A stretch of 64,000 bases of DNA from an uncultured Clostridium sp. (GTDB lineage Bacteria; Bacillota; Clostridia; Lachnospirales; Lachnospiraceae), in assembly GCA_900542035.1 (NCBI GenBank), contig UQMJ01000001.1, positions 186,001 to 250,000 of the forward strand. Direction: 5' to 3'. The position numbers and the translations under genes are program-made. Under the pieces are notes generated by a model. It was not told where the DNA came from. It worked only from the letters and a program-made list of their open reading frames with translations, and ran no database searches. Each line of letters starts with the position of its first letter. Positions within the stretch are counted from its first letter, which is position 1. This document shows, in pieces, positions 33,922 to 42,162 of the stretch.

Positions 33922-34944
33922 ATGTCGCAGGTAACGTTAGGAATGACTGGAATTACGGTTAATAAAAATGGATTTGGAGCCCTTCCGGTCCAGAGGGTGT
34001 CCATGGAAGAAGCAGGAAAGCTTTTAAGGAAAGCATTTGAGAATGGCATTACCTTTTTTGATACGGCAAGGGCGTATACAGACAGTGAAGCCAAAATCGG
34101 CTATGCATTGTCTGATGTGCGGGATCAGATTTACATTGCCACCAAGACGGCGGCTGAGACAGCAGACGATTTCTGGAGGGATCTGGAAACCAGCCTGTCT
34201 GTGTTAAAGACGGATTACATTGATATTTACCAGTTTCACAATCCGTCTTTTTGTCCAAAGCCAGGAGACGGCACAGGACTTTATGAGGCTATGCTGGAAG
34301 CAAAAAGCCAGGGGAAAATCCGTCACATCGGAATTACCAATCACCGCCTGTCCGTAGCCCAGGAAGCCATCGACAGCGGATTGTATGAAATCCTTCAGTT
34401 CCCATTCTGCTATCTGGCTTCTGAAAAAGACCTGGCTATCGTAGAAGCCTGCAAAGAGAAGCAGATTGGATTTATTGCGATGAAGGCATTGTCCGGCGGT
34501 ATGATTACAGATTCTGCAGCCGCTTACGCATACCTGGATCAATTTGATCATGTGCTTCCAATCTGGGGCGTTCAGAGGGAGAAAGAGCTGGATGAATTTA
34601 TCGGCTATGTAAAGAATCCTCCGGTTATGACAAAGGAAATAGAGGCGCTGATTGCCCATGACCGAAAGGAGCTGGCAGGAAATTTCTGCAGAGGCTGCGG
34701 CTATTGTATGCCGTGTCCGGTGGGAATTGAGATCAACAACTGCGCCAGAATGTCCCTGATGATCCGCCGTTCCCCGTCTGAAGCCCAGCTGACCCAAGAA
34801 GTGCAGGAAAAGATGAAACAGATTGAAAACTGCCTTCACTGCGGACGGTGCAGCAGCAAGTGTCCGTATAATCTGGATACGCCGAAGCTGTTGGAGGAAA
34901 ATTATAAAGATTATATGGAAATCCTGGCTGGAAAGCCATTGTAA
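33922..34944 (+). CDS. Aldo/keto reductase with C-terminal 4Fe-4S domain
   Basis: A 340-residue NAD(P)-type oxidoreductase. The TIM-barrel part (about 1-255) shows FFDTARAYTDSEAKIGYAL with the family Asp and Tyr, IYIATKT, IDIYQFHN and a KIRHIGITNH strand. The C-terminal part (about 255-340) has two cysteine clusters, CRGCGYCMPCPVGI and CLHCGRCSSKCPYN, typical of ferredoxin-like 4Fe-4S binding in anaerobe AKRs. The substrate is unknown. AAAGGAG precedes ATG 33922; arsC-like and small genes follow closely. Confidence 0.9.
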   Translation: MSQVTLGMTGITVNKNGFGALPVQRVSMEEAGKLLRKAFENGITFFDTARAYTDSEAKIGYALSDVRDQIYIATKTAAETADDFWRDLETSLSVLKTDYIDIYQFHNPSFCPKPGDGTGLYEAMLEAKSQGKIRHIGITNHRLSVAQEAIDSGLYEILQFPFCYLASEKDLAIVEACKEKQIGFIAMKALSGGMITDSAAAYAYLDQFDHVLPIWGVQREKELDEFIGYVKNPPVMTKEIEALIAHDRKELAGNFCRGCGYCMPCPVGIEINNCARMSLMIRRSPSEAQLTQEVQEKMKQIENCLHCGRCSSKCPYNLDTPKLLEENYKDYMEILAGKPL

Positions 34945-34959
34945 AAAGGAGGGAACGAG

Positions 34960-35313
34960 ATGCTGTTTTTGTGGTATCCAAAATGCAGTACCTGTCAGAA
35001 GGCCAAGAAGTGGCTGGACGCACAGGGAATTTCTTATGAGGCGCGTCACATTGGCGAGGAAAATCCCAGCGCAGAGGAACTTTTCCTCTGGTATCGGGCC
35101 AGCGGGCTTCCTCTGAAAAAGTTTTTTAACACCAGCGGACAGAAGTATCGGGAACTGGGGTTAAAAGACCGTCTTCCAGAGCTTTCTGAGGAAGAACAGA
35201 TTGCCCTGCTGGCAAACGACGGAATGTTAGTCAAACGTCCCATTATCGTAGATGGAGACAGCGTTCTGGTAGGATTTAAGGAAGCAGAGTGGAAGGAACA
35301 TTTTGGGAGATAG
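34960..35313 (+). CDS. ArsC/Spx family protein (YffB-like)
   Basis: A 117-residue thioredoxin-fold protein. The N-terminal CSTCQKAKKWLD carries the redox CxxC motif of the ArsC/Spx family, and the C-terminal NDGMLVKRPIIVDGDSVLVGF contains the conserved RPI segment. It may be a glutathione-independent reductase or an Spx-like regulator. There is no arsenic locus nearby, and the usual Arg triad of arsenate reductases was not verified, so arsenate reduction is unproven. It lies 15 bases after the aldo/keto reductase. Confidence 0.85.
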   Translation: MLFLWYPKCSTCQKAKKWLDAQGISYEARHIGEENPSAEELFLWYRASGLPLKKFFNTSGQKYRELGLKDRLPELSEEEQIALLANDGMLVKRPIIVDGDSVLVGFKEAEWKEHFGR

Positions 35314-35337
35314 GGGTTTTCAGATAGGAGGAAGCGT

Positions 35338-35499
35338 ATGAATATTATGTTTTGGGTTTTAGCGTTGTTGTTTCAGATTGGACTGGTGGCATTATTTTTC
35401 TTTTTAGGCTATCTGGTGGTAAAAACGGCAGTAAAAAACGGGGTTCTGGAAGCGTATAACCGGATACAGGAGAAAAAGAAAAACGAGGCGGAACAATGA
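35338..35499 (+). CDS. 53-residue single-pass membrane protein
   Basis: A small gene: ATG 35338, preceded by ATAGGAGGAAG, encodes a 53-residue protein. A hydrophobic helix fills residues about 3-28 (FWVLALLFQIGLVALFFFLG), followed by a basic, Lys- and Glu-rich cytoplasmic tail (RIQEKKKNEAEQ). Its TGA overlaps the ATG of the HD hydrolase gene, indicating coupled translation and a real gene. No family was recognised. Confidence 0.7.
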   Translation: MNIMFWVLALLFQIGLVALFFFLGYLVVKTAVKNGVLEAYNRIQEKKKNEAEQ

Positions 35500-36083
35500 A
35501 TGACAGATTACAAAAGCAGCTGAAGTTTGCGCTGGAAATTGATAAGGAAAAAAATATTTTCCGGCAGACCCATTTATCTGGTCATGGGAGAAATGAAAAT
35601 GACGCGGAACACGCCTGGCATATGGCGATTATGGCCTATTTGCTGAGAGAGTATTCCAATGAGCCGGTTGACATTACAAAAGTTATGGTCATGTGTCTGA
35701 TTCACGATATTGTGGAGATCGAGGCAGGAGACACCTATGCCTATGACGAAGAAGCCAAAAAGACCCAGAAGGCCAGGGAGGAGGCAGCTAAGGAAAAGCT
35801 GTATTCCATGCTGCCGGAGGATCAGAAGCAGGAGCTTACGGCGCTGTTTGAAGAGTTTGAGGAACAGAAAACTCCGGAAGCAAAATTTGCTCGGGCCATG
35901 GACAACCTCCAGCCTCTTCTGTTAAATGACAGCAACGACGGCACAGACTGGAAGAACCATCAGGTAAGCGCCAGCCAGGTTTACGGCCGCCAGGGAAAGA
36001 CAAAGGAAGGATCCGAGGCGCTGTTTGAAGTGACGGATCGGATCCTTAAGAAGCATATCGAAAAGGGAAATTTGAGAAAGTAG
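35496..36083 (+). CDS. HD-domain hydrolase (5'-deoxynucleotidase-like)
   Basis: A 195-residue metal-dependent phosphohydrolase of the HD_3/YfbR-like group. The metal ligands appear as NDAEHAWHMAIMAYLL, MCLIHDIVEIEAGDTYAYD and the late Asp in ARAMDNLQPLLLND. These proteins commonly dephosphorylate deoxynucleoside monophosphates; the actual substrate is not fixed by the sequence. It overlaps the preceding small membrane protein gene by four bases. Confidence 0.88.
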   Translation: MNDRLQKQLKFALEIDKEKNIFRQTHLSGHGRNENDAEHAWHMAIMAYLLREYSNEPVDITKVMVMCLIHDIVEIEAGDTYAYDEEAKKTQKAREEAAKEKLYSMLPEDQKQELTALFEEFEEQKTPEAKFARAMDNLQPLLLNDSNDGTDWKNHQVSASQVYGRQGKTKEGSEALFEVTDRILKKHIEKGNLRK

Positions 36084-36094
36084 GGCTGAACTTC

Positions 36095-36123
36095 TTGCTT
36101 TTTTACCCATAGTCTGATAAATT
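36095..36123 (+). promoter_or_regulatory. Probable promoter of the DUF1292 gene
   Basis: TTGCTT (36095-36100), 17-bp spacer, TAAATT (36118-36123), about 80 nt before the gene. The match is moderate. Confidence 0.5.
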
Positions 36124-36201
36124 ATCGGTAAGCACTTATGAAGGTGCAGGTTTGTCGGGATAGTGCGGCAGGCTTATTTTACGAAAAGAGAGGTGTAGGA
36201 C

Positions 36202-36528
36202 ATGGCAGAAGATTTAAACAAGATGGAAGAACAGGAAGAGATGACAGTTACCCTGACATTGGAGGATGACACAGAATTAGAGTGTATCGTTCTTACCATT
36301 TTCCAGGCAGGAGATAGAGATTATATTGCGCTGCTGCCAATGGAAGGCCAGGAAGCAGAAGAAGGAGAAGTATTCCTGTACCGTTACAGCGAGACAGAGG
36401 ACGGAACTCCAAATCTGGAAAACATCGAAGACGATGATGAGTACGAAGTCGTTGCAGACGCATTTGACGAGCTTCTGGATGAAGAAGAGTACGACGAAAT
36501 CGTAGGAGAAGACGAGTTAGACGATTAA
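36202..36528 (+). CDS. DUF1292 (YrzB-like) acidic protein
   Basis: A 108-residue very acidic protein. The DUF1292 core is MTVTLTLEDDTELECIVLTIF, DYIALLPM and EVFLYRYSE, and the tail is almost entirely Asp and Glu. Relatives such as B. subtilis YrzB occur in the yrrL-yrrK region; function is unknown. AGAGAGGTG precedes ATG 36202. A terminator follows, so it is probably a single-gene unit. Confidence 0.88.
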   Translation: MAEDLNKMEEQEEMTVTLTLEDDTELECIVLTIFQAGDRDYIALLPMEGQEAEEGEVFLYRYSETEDGTPNLENIEDDDEYEVVADAFDELLDEEEYDEIVGEDELDD

Positions 36529-36575
36529 TCGGACAGACCGGTTACCATAACAGAAAATTAGTAAAATGGGGAGAG

Positions 36576-36607
36576 ACCTTCTGTGAGAATATCATGGAAG
36601 GTTTTTT
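36576..36607 (+). terminator. Terminator of the DUF1292 gene
   Basis: An 11-bp stem (36576-36586 with 36592-36602, two G-T pairs), a 5-nt loop and six T. Confidence 0.85.
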
Positions 36608-36628
36608 CTATATTCAAAATTGTCTTTT

Positions 36629-36701
36629 TTTCGAAACAAGAAGGACTATTTTTGGCTAAAAAAGTCTATTTTTTTCGAAAATGCAAAATCTGGTGTATAC
36701 T
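36629..36701 (+). promoter_or_regulatory. 0A-like boxes and -10 ahead of the Spo0A-C-like gene
   Basis: TTTCGAA occurs at 36629-36635 and 36673-36679, 44 bp apart, each within a T-rich to A-rich context and one base from the Spo0A box TGTCGAA. The second overlaps the -35 position of a TATACT at 36696-36701. Control by Spo0A or by the gene's own product is inference. Confidence 0.45.
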
Positions 36702-36735
36702 GACAGGTAAATAATTCAACAAGGGAGGGGTTTTT

Positions 36736-37083
36736 ATGAGAAGTGCGGAAGAGATTTTAAATAATTTTCCGCTTTTGAAAGGCTACAAAGGCTACGGGAT
36801 TCTGCTTGCCTGTCTGGAAATGGCCAGGGAAGACGAAGGGCGGCTGGTACACATCCGGCAGCAGATTTATATTCCGGTTGCAGACATAAGGGGAGAGAGT
36901 ATTTCTAATCTGGAGAAAAACCTAAGGACGGTAAGAGACGCTTTTTTAGTGGCAGGCGGCAGGGAATATCTGGAACAAACGCTGCGGATTCCGATCCACC
37001 TGCCGCTGTACCCCAGGGAAATGATAGAAATGCTGCTGGAGTGTATGCAAAGGGAAGAACCGTATCAGCGTCCGCCAATATAG
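36736..37083 (+). CDS. Stand-alone Spo0A C-terminal-like DNA-binding protein
   Basis: A 115-residue protein that follows the pattern of the Spo0A effector domain: KGYKGYGILLACLEMAREDEG, then LVHIRQQIYIPVADI (ITKxLYPxIA in Spo0A) and SISNLEKNLRTVRDAFLVAGG (the recognition region with VERxIRHAIEVAWxxG in Spo0A). There is no receiver domain. The match is to spacing and hydrophobic pattern rather than close identity, so homology is likely but not certain. It could be a phosphorylation-independent competitor at 0A boxes. Its last 19 bases overlap the convergent AraC gene. Confidence 0.6.
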   Translation: MRSAEEILNNFPLLKGYKGYGILLACLEMAREDEGRLVHIRQQIYIPVADIRGESISNLEKNLRTVRDAFLVAGGREYLEQTLRIPIHLPLYPREMIEMLLECMQREEPYQRPPI

Positions 37084-37907
37084 ATCTCAATGTTTTTATG
37101 GGATTTGCGGAATCCGGAAGGCGTCATACCGGTTACCTGTTTGAACACTCGGTTAAAGTGGGTCAGATTGGAAAATCCCGTTTCCCGTCCGACTTCGGTA
37201 ATGTTTTTATCGGTTTCCATTAGCATTCTCTGGGCGTTCATAATTCGGGTTACGTTGATATATTGGATTACGGTACTGTGGGTATAAGAACGGAATTCCC
37301 GACACAAATAAAAGGTACTGACATAAAACTGTTCTGCAAGAGATTCTAAAGTAATCGGCTCATTATAATGGGTGTGGATATACCCCATAATCTGTGCAAT
37401 TCGCTTATTTTGTTCTGTTTTTACTGGATTCATCATCCTCTTTTCCCGCGCAAGATGGTACAAAAGGAAGTTTAAAAGGCTGTGCCGGCATTCTCTGGTA
37501 AAAGGGCTTTCTCCGTTCTGCTCTTTTAAAAGCTCCAGAAGGGCGCGATGAATGGTCTGTCCTTCTCTGGCGTCCGGCCGGAAGACACCGGATCCCTCGT
37601 CTAAAATCCGGATCAGCTCCGGAGAATCGATTTCTTCTCGCTGAAAATACAGGATAATCCGTCGAAATCTCATATCCAGGTCTCCGTAAGAATAGTGCAT
37701 ACAATAAGGGGAAAATAACATAAAATCCCCAGGCTGAAGAAGGTAAAGGTCATTTCCGGATCTCTGATAGCGCCCGCCTTCTTCCAGATAATAGAGTTCA
37801 TAGTAATTATGGTAGTGGGGCTGATACATATTATCATTGACGCCGGAAATCCGCTCACACGCAATTTCAGCTCCCTGAGCCATGCGGATACCTGCCTGAT
37901 CCAACAT
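37065..37907 (-). CDS. AraC family regulator of the GH31-TRAP operon
   Basis: A 280-residue regulator with an N-terminal cupin ligand domain (about 20-110: PHYHNYYELYYLEEG, LLQPGDFMLFSPYCMHYS) and a C-terminal AraC-type double helix-turn-helix (about 180-280: ITLESLAEQFYVSTFYLCREF and TGFSNLTHFNRVFKQVTGMTPSGFR). AGGAGGT six bases before ATG 37907 sets the start. It is divergent from the GH31-TRAP genes and probably activates them in response to the sugar. An exact 10-bp repeat in the shared gap is a candidate binding site pair. Confidence 0.9.
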   Translation of the reverse strand: MLDQAGIRMAQGAEIACERISGVNDNMYQPHYHNYYELYYLEEGGRYQRSGNDLYLLQPGDFMLFSPYCMHYSYGDLDMRFRRIILYFQREEIDSPELIRILDEGSGVFRPDAREGQTIHRALLELLKEQNGESPFTRECRHSLLNFLLYHLAREKRMMNPVKTEQNKRIAQIMGYIHTHYNEPITLESLAEQFYVSTFYLCREFRSYTHSTVIQYINVTRIMNAQRMLMETDKNITEVGRETGFSNLTHFNRVFKQVTGMTPSGFRKSHKNIEIYIGGR

Positions 37908-37925
37908 AGTAGTACCTCCTGACAA

Positions 37926-38060
37926 CTGGTTTTGTTCAGAATACGAACATTCTGGATGCACTGATTATATCGGAATCTGCGGAAAAAAGCAAGATATGTA
38001 AAAAAAACGTTTGCTTTGTGCAAAAATTGTCTGGTTTTGTCATTGCAGGATTCCTATAAT
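37926..38060. promoter_or_regulatory. 105-bp-spaced CTGGTTTTGT repeat and GH31 promoter
   Basis: CTGGTTTTGT occurs exactly at 37926-37935 and 38031-38040, starts 105 bp apart, ten helical turns. The second copy covers the -35 position of TATAAT at 38055-38060, which lacks a good -35. The first lies near the AraC gene start. This resembles AraC-type looping control; binding is inferred. Confidence 0.5.
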
Positions 38061-38102
38061 AGAACAACAACGTGATGGACGAAATAAGGAGGAAGATGAG
38101 CA

Positions 38103-40604
38103 ATGAGAGTCTGCACCACAGCATTTGCTGTAAAGAAACAGGACAATTATTTTTCCATTGCCACCAACTGTGTGGAGATCCGGCTGTTATTTTTAACCGA
38201 TTCCATTTTAAGAATTCGGGCCGGATTTGACGGGGACTTTGCAGAAGAGTCTTACAGCCTGGTTATGACAGCCTGGGAAGACCGGATGGATGGATTCCTG
38301 AAACAGTACCGGAAACGGGTAACCGCTGCCGACGCCAGCTTAGAGGACGGAGAAGAAAAGGCAGTCATCAGGGGAAAAGAATTGACGGTTGTGATTGAAA
38401 AATCGCCGTTTCGGATCTGCGTGTATGACAAGGACAATACTCTGATTCATGCAGATATTGTGGATCTGGCATACCAGGAAGATTCCAACCACCGCCGGAT
38501 TCATACCAGCGAAATTACGGCAAACGACTGCTTTTATGGTTTTGGCGAAAAGAGCGGAGAGTTTAACAAGGCCCAGAAATTTATGGGAATGAGCCCGAAA
38601 GACGCGATGGGATACAACCCAAAAGAAACGGATTCCCTGTATAAGCACATCCCATTTTATATTAAGTTAAGCAAAGACACCAAAAAAGCTGTGGGATATT
38701 TTTATCACAATACCTATGAGTGTGATTTTGACATGGGAAGAGAAAAGAGCAATTACTGGAAAATGCACAGCCGCTACCGCGCAGACGGAGGCGATATTGA
38801 CTTATTCCTGATTGCAGGACCGGCGGTCCGCCAGGTAGTTGAGCGCTATACCGATCTCACAGGCAAGTCCGCCCTTCTTCCAAGAACTGCCCTGGGTTAT
38901 CTGGGTTCTTCCATGTACTATCCGGAACTGGATGCGGACTGCGACGACGCTATTGTGGAATTTATTGATACCACAAAGGAAGAGAACATTCCGGTAGACG
39001 GATTCCAGCTTTCTTCCGGTTACTGTACCGTAGAGACAGACAAAGGCATTAAACGCTGCGTCTTTACCTGGAATAAAAAACGCTTTAAAGATCCAAAAGA
39101 ATTCTTCCGGCAGATGAAGAAGCGGGGCATTACCGTAACCCCGAACGTAAAGCCAGGTATTTTATTAATCCATCCAAAGCTGGATGAGATGAAAGAAAAA
39201 GGTATGTTTGTAAAGGCAAGCGACAGCGAAAATCCGGCAGTGGGAACCTGGTGGGGCGGCCCTGGCGTGTTTGTAGACTTTACAAAAGAATCTGTCCGTG
39301 AGGACTGGAAAGCGCTGTTAAAAGAAAACGTCCTGCAGTATGGCACCGATTCCGTATGGAATGACAACTGCGAGTATGACAGCCTGGTAGACAAAGACAG
39401 CCGTTGCGATTTTGAAGGAAAGGGCGGCACCATCGGCCAGTTAAAATCCGTAATGTCCAACATTATGTGCCACGTGACCGACGAGGCAATCCACGAAACC
39501 TTTGAAAACACCAGACCGTATATTGTGTGCCGTTCCGGCCACTGCGGCATCCAGCGCTATGCGCAGACCTGGGCAGGCGACAATTTAACCTGCTGGGATG
39601 CATTAAAATACAACATTGCAACTATTTTAGGCATGGGTCTGTCCGGCGTAGCCAGCCAGGGATGCGACATTGGAGGATTTTTCGGTCCGGCTCCGGAGGG
39701 AGAATTATTTATCCGCTGGATTCAGAATGGTATTTTCCAGCCTCGTTTCTCCATCCATTCTACCAATACTGACAATACGGTAACAGAGCCATGGATGTAC
39801 AGCGACTTAAAAGACGACATCCGCAAAGCGATCGAATTCCGCTACCAGTTAAGCCCTTATCTGTATTCTTTAACTGACAGGGCCCACCGCACCGGCCTTC
39901 CGATTATGGAGCCTATGTGCAGCGCGTTCCAGAATGATGTAAACTGCTATGAAGAAGGCGTAGACTTTATGTTTGGAGACTCCCTGCTTGTGGCAAATGT
40001 GGTAGAAAAGGGAGCAAAGACCCGCAGGGTTTACCTTCCAAAGGGAGATACCTTCTATGATTTCTACACCAGAGAGGCTTATGAGGGCGGACAGACCATT
40101 GAAATTCCGGTAAGCTTAAGCAGCATTCCGCTGTTTATCAAAAGCGGCGCAGTGATTCCGATGGCAGCAAACCGCATGACCAACCTGGCAACCGAACAGG
40201 CAACCGGAATCTGCATCCTGTGTGCAGCCGACAAGGACGGCCAGTTTGATTTGTATGAAGACGATGGCAGAACCATGGATTATGAACGGGGCGGCTATTT
40301 AAGAACCCATATTACCATGACGGCCGGAGAGCGTACCTACGTAACATTTGAGCAGGAAGGAATGTATGAAACAGCAGTAGAAACCATGGCCATTGACATG
40401 GTTCACAGAGAAAAATCTCCATATTGGGTAACAGTTGACGGAGAACAGATTCCTCACTTCCTTCACAGAAGAAAATTTGAAGAAGCAGACTGCGGATGGT
40501 ATTACAGCCAGAGACTGAAATCGGTACAGATTAAGTATCCAAATCCGAAAAAGAACCATCAGGTGCTGGTATCCTTTGAGCAGTTTGACTTAATCGGAAT
40601 GTAA
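38103..40604 (+). CDS. Glycoside hydrolase family 31 (alpha-glucosidase/alpha-xylosidase type)
   Basis: An 833-residue cytoplasmic alpha-glycosidase without signal peptide. After an N-terminal beta-sandwich (FYGFGEKSGEFNK), the (beta/alpha)8 barrel contains the nucleophile Asp421 in SVWNDNCEYD and the acid/base Asp493 in TWAGDNLTCWDALKYN, with the GH31 stretch GVASQGCDIGGFFG and beta-sandwich domains at the C-terminus. It should cut alpha-linked glucose or xylose units after import. AAGGAGGA precedes ATG 38103 by nine bases. A TRAP importer follows in the same operon. Confidence 0.92.
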   Translation: MRVCTTAFAVKKQDNYFSIATNCVEIRLLFLTDSILRIRAGFDGDFAEESYSLVMTAWEDRMDGFLKQYRKRVTAADASLEDGEEKAVIRGKELTVVIEKSPFRICVYDKDNTLIHADIVDLAYQEDSNHRRIHTSEITANDCFYGFGEKSGEFNKAQKFMGMSPKDAMGYNPKETDSLYKHIPFYIKLSKDTKKAVGYFYHNTYECDFDMGREKSNYWKMHSRYRADGGDIDLFLIAGPAVRQVVERYTDLTGKSALLPRTALGYLGSSMYYPELDADCDDAIVEFIDTTKEENIPVDGFQLSSGYCTVETDKGIKRCVFTWNKKRFKDPKEFFRQMKKRGITVTPNVKPGILLIHPKLDEMKEKGMFVKASDSENPAVGTWWGGPGVFVDFTKESVREDWKALLKENVLQYGTDSVWNDNCEYDSLVDKDSRCDFEGKGGTIGQLKSVMSNIMCHVTDEAIHETFENTRPYIVCRSGHCGIQRYAQTWAGDNLTCWDALKYNIATILGMGLSGVASQGCDIGGFFGPAPEGELFIRWIQNGIFQPRFSIHSTNTDNTVTEPWMYSDLKDDIRKAIEFRYQLSPYLYSLTDRAHRTGLPIMEPMCSAFQNDVNCYEEGVDFMFGDSLLVANVVEKGAKTRRVYLPKGDTFYDFYTREAYEGGQTIEIPVSLSSIPLFIKSGAVIPMAANRMTNLATEQATGICILCAADKDGQFDLYEDDGRTMDYERGGYLRTHITMTAGERTYVTFEQEGMYETAVETMAIDMVHREKSPYWVTVDGEQIPHFLHRRKFEEADCGWYYSQRLKSVQIKYPNPKKNHQVLVSFEQFDLIGM

Positions 40605-40621
40605 AGAAAGGGCAGCTAGTT

Positions 40622-41644
40622 ATGAGAAAGTTTGCAGCAATTACAATGGCATTATGTCTTAGCGCATCGGTTCTTAGCGGATGCGCAAATACCGGAGCAG
40701 CCACCAGTGCAGAAGCAACTGCCGAAAATCCTATGGTATTAACGCTGGCTCACGGTCTGAGCGAAACCCACACCGTACACATTGCGATGACAGAGTTTGC
40801 AGATAAAGTCAATGAAGGGACCGAGGGACGGATTCAGGTAAGAATCCTTCCAAACGGCCAGTTAGGCTCAGAAAATGAAAACATGGAGCAGTTAATGGCA
40901 GGCGTTATTTCCATGACAAAGGTATCTGCACCAGGACTGGCAACCTATAACGAGTCTTACCACACCTTCGGTCTTCCTTATATTTTTGACAATACAGAAG
41001 ATTTCTACCATGTGATGGATTCCAAACAGATGAGAGATTTTTTCCTGTCTTCCGAAGACGATGGGTTTGTAACCTTAACCTATTATACATCCGGCGCCCG
41101 TTCCTTCTATACGAAGGATAAGGCTATCCGGACACCGGAGGATTTAAAAGGGTTAAAAATCCGTGTCCAGGATATGAAGTCCCAGACCGATATGTTAAAG
41201 GCCCTGGGAGGAATTCCAGTTACCATGTCTTACGGCGATGTTTATACGTCTCTGCAGACCGGCATTATTGACGGCGCCGAGAGTAATGAGACGGCTCTGA
41301 CAACCGGAAAACATGGAGAAATCTGCAAGGTATTTTCTACAGATGAACACGCCATGATTCCAGACGTTCTGGTAATGAGTGCAAAAACCTGGAAGAACAT
41401 CAGTCCGGAGGATCAGCAGGTAATTCTGGAAGCGGCTTATGAATCTACCGAAAGCCACAAGGTTTCCTGGGAAGCGGCGATTTCTGAAGCAATTTCCGAA
41501 GCCAGCACAGATATGAATGTAGAGTTTGTAAATGATGTAGATAAAGAAGCGTTCCGTCAGGCTACCAGCGGCATGGTAGACGAGTACTGCAAAGAGTATC
41601 CAGGCGTTCAGGAACTGCTTGACATCATTGATTCTGTAGAATAA
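40622..41644 (+). CDS. TRAP transporter solute-binding lipoprotein (DctP family)
   Basis: Extracytoplasmic binding component of a TRAP importer. A signal peptide ends in lipobox LSGC (Cys21), unlike the soluble periplasmic DctP of Gram-negatives. The DctP fold shows TLAHGLSETHTVHIAM, RIQVRILPNGQLGSENENMEQ, GLKIRVQ and the conserved substrate-carboxylate Arg region around LKIRVQDMKSQ. The family mostly binds organic acids, including sugar acids. It lies 17 bases after the GH31 gene, which suggests the ligand is a glycoside or sugar acid linked to that enzyme. Confidence 0.93.
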   Translation: MRKFAAITMALCLSASVLSGCANTGAATSAEATAENPMVLTLAHGLSETHTVHIAMTEFADKVNEGTEGRIQVRILPNGQLGSENENMEQLMAGVISMTKVSAPGLATYNESYHTFGLPYIFDNTEDFYHVMDSKQMRDFFLSSEDDGFVTLTYYTSGARSFYTKDKAIRTPEDLKGLKIRVQDMKSQTDMLKALGGIPVTMSYGDVYTSLQTGIIDGAESNETALTTGKHGEICKVFSTDEHAMIPDVLVMSAKTWKNISPEDQQVILEAAYESTESHKVSWEAAISEAISEASTDMNVEFVNDVDKEAFRQATSGMVDEYCKEYPGVQELLDIIDSVE

Positions 41645-41655
41645 GGGGGAATGCT

Positions 41656-42162
41656 TTGATGAAAGAAATCTTATCCGTAGTGAAAAAATTTATGACCAAG
41701 CTTCTGGCAGGCATTGCAACCGTTCTGTTATCGGTTATGACCCTGTTAGTGCTGTATCAGGTATTTACCAGATACGTCTTAAACAGTCCGGCGGCATTTA
41801 CGGAGGAACTGGTGCGGTATTTCCTGATCTGGACTGGATTTATCGGCGCTGCTTATGCCTTTTTTACCAGACAGCATATGTGCCTGGTGGTAGTAAGAGA
41901 CAGTTTAAACCCTGTTGGAAAAAAGATTTTAATGACTGCAGTTGATCTGCTGATTCTTGTATTCGCTCTGTTTGTCATTACCATCGGCGGTTTTAAGCTG
42001 GCCATGAGCGCAGAAAAAGTATATTCTGCTCTTCTGGGGATTCCAAGAAGCCTGGTATATGCCATGGCGCCCATATCCGGACTCTTTATTATTGTAGCTC
42101 AGGTTATCAACCTGTACGAAGACATTACCGGAATTACCATTGAAGGAGGAGAGGAAGAATGA
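41656..42162 (+). CDS. TRAP transporter small permease (DctQ family)
   Basis: A 168-residue membrane protein with four helices, the small subunit of the TRAP permease. The family pattern FTRYVLNSPAAFTEELVRYFLIWTGF-like segment (residues about 36-62, with EEL and W) is present. It ends with an ATGA overlap into the large subunit gene. With DctP and DctM it forms a secondary, ion-gradient-driven importer. Confidence 0.92.
   Translation: MMKEILSVVKKFMTKLLAGIATVLLSVMTLLVLYQVFTRYVLNSPAAFTEELVRYFLIWTGFIGAAYAFFTRQHMCLVVVRDSLNPVGKKILMTAVDLLILVFALFVITIGGFKLAMSAEKVYSALLGIPRSLVYAMAPISGLFIIVAQVINLYEDITGITIEGGEEE

Noticed and set aside
34960..35313. Arsenic resistance locus
   Set aside because: The ArsC/Spx-like gene stands alone without arsR, arsB or acr3 and sits in an operon-like run with unrelated genes.
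37065..37083. Overlap of the Spo0A-C-like and AraC genes as evidence that one is false
   Set aside because: Only 19 bases at convergent 3' ends overlap and both proteins have good ribosome sites and motifs; such overlaps are normal.
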